Source of the DNA: Clostridia bacterium
Lineage (GTDB): Bacteria; Bacillota; Clostridia; Oscillospirales; Acutalibacteraceae
Assembly: GCA_017480265.1 (NCBI GenBank)
Contig: JAFVAZ010000068.1
Span: 1-6,859 of the forward strand
Length of the DNA: 6,859 bases
Direction: 5' to 3'
This document shows positions 4,893 through 6,859 of this stretch, piece by piece; the first letter of the stretch is position 1; the number at the start of each line of letters is the position of its first letter. The position numbers and the translations under genes are program-made. Under the pieces are notes generated by a model that saw nothing but the letters and a program-made list of their open reading frames with translations, had not been told where the DNA came from and did no database searches.

Positions 4893-6338
4893 TTAAATAA
4901 GATTTTCTGATAATTCTACTATCACCTTTTCCGGGAAGTTAAATCCATATTTATTTAATCTCCCGTTTTTTTCATAATTGGCAAAGAAAAACATTTCTAA
5001 TTCATCAATTCTTCTATATAGTAAACCTCGCAAAAGCTTCCCATTTGCATGGCAACGAATTAAGACTTCATTCGAAAAATTTTCTCTATCTATGTATTCT
5101 AAGCTAAGATCTGAATCTTCGGATAGGCAAGGCTGGCTTTCCTGGCTGAATTTTAGCCCTTCTTCAAAGCAAAAACCGGATATCCCTGATTTTGTCCTGA
5201 CATTATACCAATTTTCGTTATACTTCTGCTTACTTAAAAGCTCAACTTCTTCCCCAAATGGTATAGCTTTTATTATTTTACCAGATAAGTCCGGTATTTG
5301 CCTCAGGTTTATCCCGCTTTTATAATTCACTTTTGCTCCTGTGCTATGATCTGATTTTTTACTCCTTAAAATTATATCTTTTAATTCAGAGTCTTGCAGC
5401 CACCTAGTTCCCAAATTATAACAAAAACTGACCAGCGCATCAAACTGATGTTGGTTAAATTTTATTCTATTATCTATTAAAAACCGGTTTAATTTTATAG
5501 TGTATTTTTTACTGCAAATATTGTTATATAGCAGAGCTTTTGCATAAGTCGGCGTTATATTATTATAAAAAGGTTGATTTGGCTTTATTAGCTGCCCGAA
5601 ACCTATATCATAAACATTTTTTCCTGATAATGGATCTCTTCTGGCTTTCTTCCGGAATCCTTCATAATTTGCTATAAAATCAATGCACTTTAGGCTCGGT
5701 AACCTGTAGCTTAAAGAATATCCTCCGTTTTCTTCATTTATTTTCAACAACTTTACTTTTTTATTCGCTTTTTCCCACGTTCCGTTATGTAAATATTCAC
5801 ACTCCACATCCTCAGGGGTATTTATATTTATCCAAACCTCCGCCACCCAAACCAACGTATCTTCTTCTTTTTCTTCATTTTGCGGATATAAATACAACTT
5901 TTTCTTATTACTTTCTTCTAAGCTAAACCTAATATTTGAAACATCTATATCTGTAATTGCAAAAATTTTTATTTTAGAATTTACCATTGGGTTCAAATCT
6001 GAAGCATATGTAACCCGCACTTTTTCCGGTTCTGTTACAACTATTGTGTACTCAGATAAAGTCTCCCCTTCCTCATCTTGCAATACAACCTCTGCTTGCC
6101 CTATATTCTTTGCAAATGCTACATCTACATCACTTTCGATACTTACTATATCTTGATTTAGGCTTTTCCATTTAAATTTATTACCTCTTAGATTTTCGCT
6201 TTGCAACAAAATAGATTGCCTTTGAGGAACGCTTAAAATCTGTCCCTCGTTTGCCCAAATTTTTAGTACCCCCTCTCCCCTACTTGAATTTACGATACAT
6301 AGCGTTATTATCATTACTTTTAAGCACTTTTTTAACAT
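4893..6338 (-). CDS. Secreted multidomain GH24 lysozyme with Ig-like modules and an internal SH3b domain
   Basis: This is a predicted peptidoglycan hydrolase of 481 residues. Residues 1-22 form a signal peptide (KK near the start, short core VMIITLCIV). About 26-102 is a BIG2-like Ig domain (FKWKSLNQDIVSIES...NIGQAEV). About 103-205 is a further beta-rich region I cannot name. GH24 begins near 215: CIDFIANYEGFRKKARRD carries Glu226 and Asp235, equivalent to T4 lysozyme Glu11 and Asp20. VYDIGFGQ has Asp244 where T4/P22-type enzymes have the catalytic Thr (TIGYGH). FNQHQFDALVSFCYNLG (294-310) is the P22-type core. About 335-397 is an SH3b module (SGINLRQIP, GEEVELLS, WYNVRTKSGISGF). The end of GH24 then resumes at 429-451 (CHANGKLLRGLLYRRIDELEMFF). 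The gene follows luxS by 39 nt and is probably co-transcribed. Its ribosome site is unusually far from the ATG. It could serve in autolysis, predation or phage-derived lysis; there is no holin or other phage gene nearby. Confidence 0.85.
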   Translation of the reverse strand: MLKKCLKVMIITLCIVNSSRGEGVLKIWANEGQILSVPQRQSILLQSENLRGNKFKWKSLNQDIVSIESDVDVAFAKNIGQAEVVLQDEEGETLSEYTIVVTEPEKVRVTYASDLNPMVNSKIKIFAITDIDVSNIRFSLEESNKKKLYLYPQNEEKEEDTLVWVAEVWININTPEDVECEYLHNGTWEKANKKVKLLKINEENGGYSLSYRLPSLKCIDFIANYEGFRKKARRDPLSGKNVYDIGFGQLIKPNQPFYNNITPTYAKALLYNNICSKKYTIKLNRFLIDNRIKFNQHQFDALVSFCYNLGTRWLQDSELKDIILRSKKSDHSTGAKVNYKSGINLRQIPDLSGKIIKAIPFGEEVELLSKQKYNENWYNVRTKSGISGFCFEEGLKFSQESQPCLSEDSDLSLEYIDRENFSNEVLIRCHANGKLLRGLLYRRIDELEMFFFANYEKNGRLNKYGFNFPEKVIVELSENLI

Positions 6339-6350
6339 ATTAAATTTAAA

Positions 6351-6358
6351 CTCTCCTC
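6351..6358 (-). promoter_or_regulatory. Distant ribosome binding site of the lysozyme gene
   Basis: On the minus strand GAGGAGAG lies 12 nt before the ATG at 6338 (14 nt from the GGAG core). No nearer purine stretch and no alternative in-frame start exists: the bases between are TTTAAATTTAAT and an in-frame TGA lies just upstream. The spacing suggests weak translation relative to luxS. Confidence 0.55.
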
Positions 6359-6377
6359 AAAAAAACATCTTTTAAAC

Positions 6378-6836
6378 TTAAACATCATATTGCAGATCAT
6401 CACACTGCCAATTGGCTAAAACATCCTCCATATCCTTTGCATATAGCTTAGCTTTGGGCAAATCATGCTCCAAATAGTTACCACACTCTGCTTTGGTGCT
6501 ACCTGGGATTTCTCCATGATATCTCGATATAAACTCTAGGGCACTTTTTATCAAATCAATAACAGCTTTTGCAGGCAAGTCTCTAAATAATAAATAAAAC
6601 CCTGTTCTGCATCCCATCGGGCCTATATATATAACGTTTTTTCCATATTCGCTATTTCTTAGGTAAGTGGCCATTAAATGCTCAAAAGTGTGCGCCCCTG
6701 CATTTTCTAAAAACGGGGGTACATTAGGCTTTACCATCCTTAAATCATAAGTTGCTATATCTTCGTCTATTCTTGAAAGATAGAGCCCTTTTTCAAGCTT
6801 GGTGTGGTCAACCTCAAAACTTTTTATCCTTTGCAT
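6378..6836 (-). CDS. luxS: S-ribosylhomocysteine lyase (AI-2 synthase)
   Basis: LuxS cleaves S-ribosylhomocysteine to homocysteine and DPD, the precursor of the signal AI-2, within the activated methyl cycle in the cytoplasm. The metal site is complete: His49 and His53 in HTFEH and Cys118 in ECGNYLEHDL. Glu52, equivalent to B. subtilis Glu57, and Cys76 in GPMGCRTGFYL, equivalent to Cys84, are present. The N-terminal SFEVDHTKL and LYLSRIDEDIATYDLRM blocks are also typical. At 152 residues it has normal family length. AAGGAGGG ends 4 nt before the ATG, a strong ribosome site. The promoter must lie beyond the window, since only 23 nt upstream are visible. The secreted lysozyme gene starts 39 nt after its stop with no terminator between. 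No pfs or other methyl-cycle gene is in view. Confidence 0.96.
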   Translation of the reverse strand: MQRIKSFEVDHTKLEKGLYLSRIDEDIATYDLRMVKPNVPPFLENAGAHTFEHLMATYLRNSEYGKNVIYIGPMGCRTGFYLLFRDLPAKAVIDLIKSALEFISRYHGEIPGSTKAECGNYLEHDLPKAKLYAKDMEDVLANWQCDDLQYDV

Positions 6837-6859
6837 TTTGCCCTCCTTGTTCCGTTATG

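Noticed and set aside
5778..5790. GTTCCGTTATG also occurs at the right edge of the window (6849-6859)
   Set aside because: One copy is inside lysozyme coding sequence and the other just upstream of luxS; nothing else links them, so chance is the simplest reading.
1..6859. CRISPR arrays, tRNA or rRNA genes, phage structural or toxin-antitoxin modules
   Set aside because: No regularly spaced repeats, cloverleaf patterns or related proteins were seen on either strand.

Overview
This AT-rich window looks like chromosomal DNA from a low-GC Gram-positive bacterium, most likely a member of the Clostridia. The evidence is the strong AGGAGG-type ribosome binding sites, a clostridial-type LuxS, a histidine-less HPr-like protein, an MtaB-type methylthiotransferase, and a pair of TrkA/RCK proteins. 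The species cannot be named from the sequence. Stop codon use (TAA and TAG on intact genes) fits the standard code.

Left part (1-1684): the window opens inside a pth gene (peptidyl-tRNA hydrolase). All of its family motifs are present in one frame, but that frame is broken by a single TAA at 160-162. About 1.1 kb follows without an intact gene. It holds a frameshifted relic of an IS1182-like DDE transposase (about 772-1220), a small tandem duplication, a 12-bp inverted repeat pair framing 140 bp, and a broken reading frame with a possible membrane segment (1322-1606). This is a zone of decay.

Middle part (1640-4784): an extended -10 promoter drives two consecutive TrkA-like RCK proteins, the cytoplasmic NAD-binding subunits of K+ channels or transporters. 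No membrane subunit is in view. They converge on mtaB (minus strand), a radical-SAM tRNA methylthiotransferase, and a terminator hairpin lies in the convergent gap. mtaB diverges from a short HPr-like gene that keeps the regulatory serine but has lost the phospho-histidine.

Right part (4893-6859, minus strand): luxS (S-ribosylhomocysteine lyase, source of AI-2) lies 39 nt upstream of a secreted multidomain lysozyme and is probably co-transcribed with it. The lysozyme has a signal peptide, Ig-like modules, and a GH24 (T4/P22-type) lysozyme domain. Within that domain an SH3b cell-wall-binding module appears to be inserted, and the position of the catalytic threonine is occupied by aspartate. 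This protein and the broken pth are the most noteworthy items. I see no clearly new multigene system.
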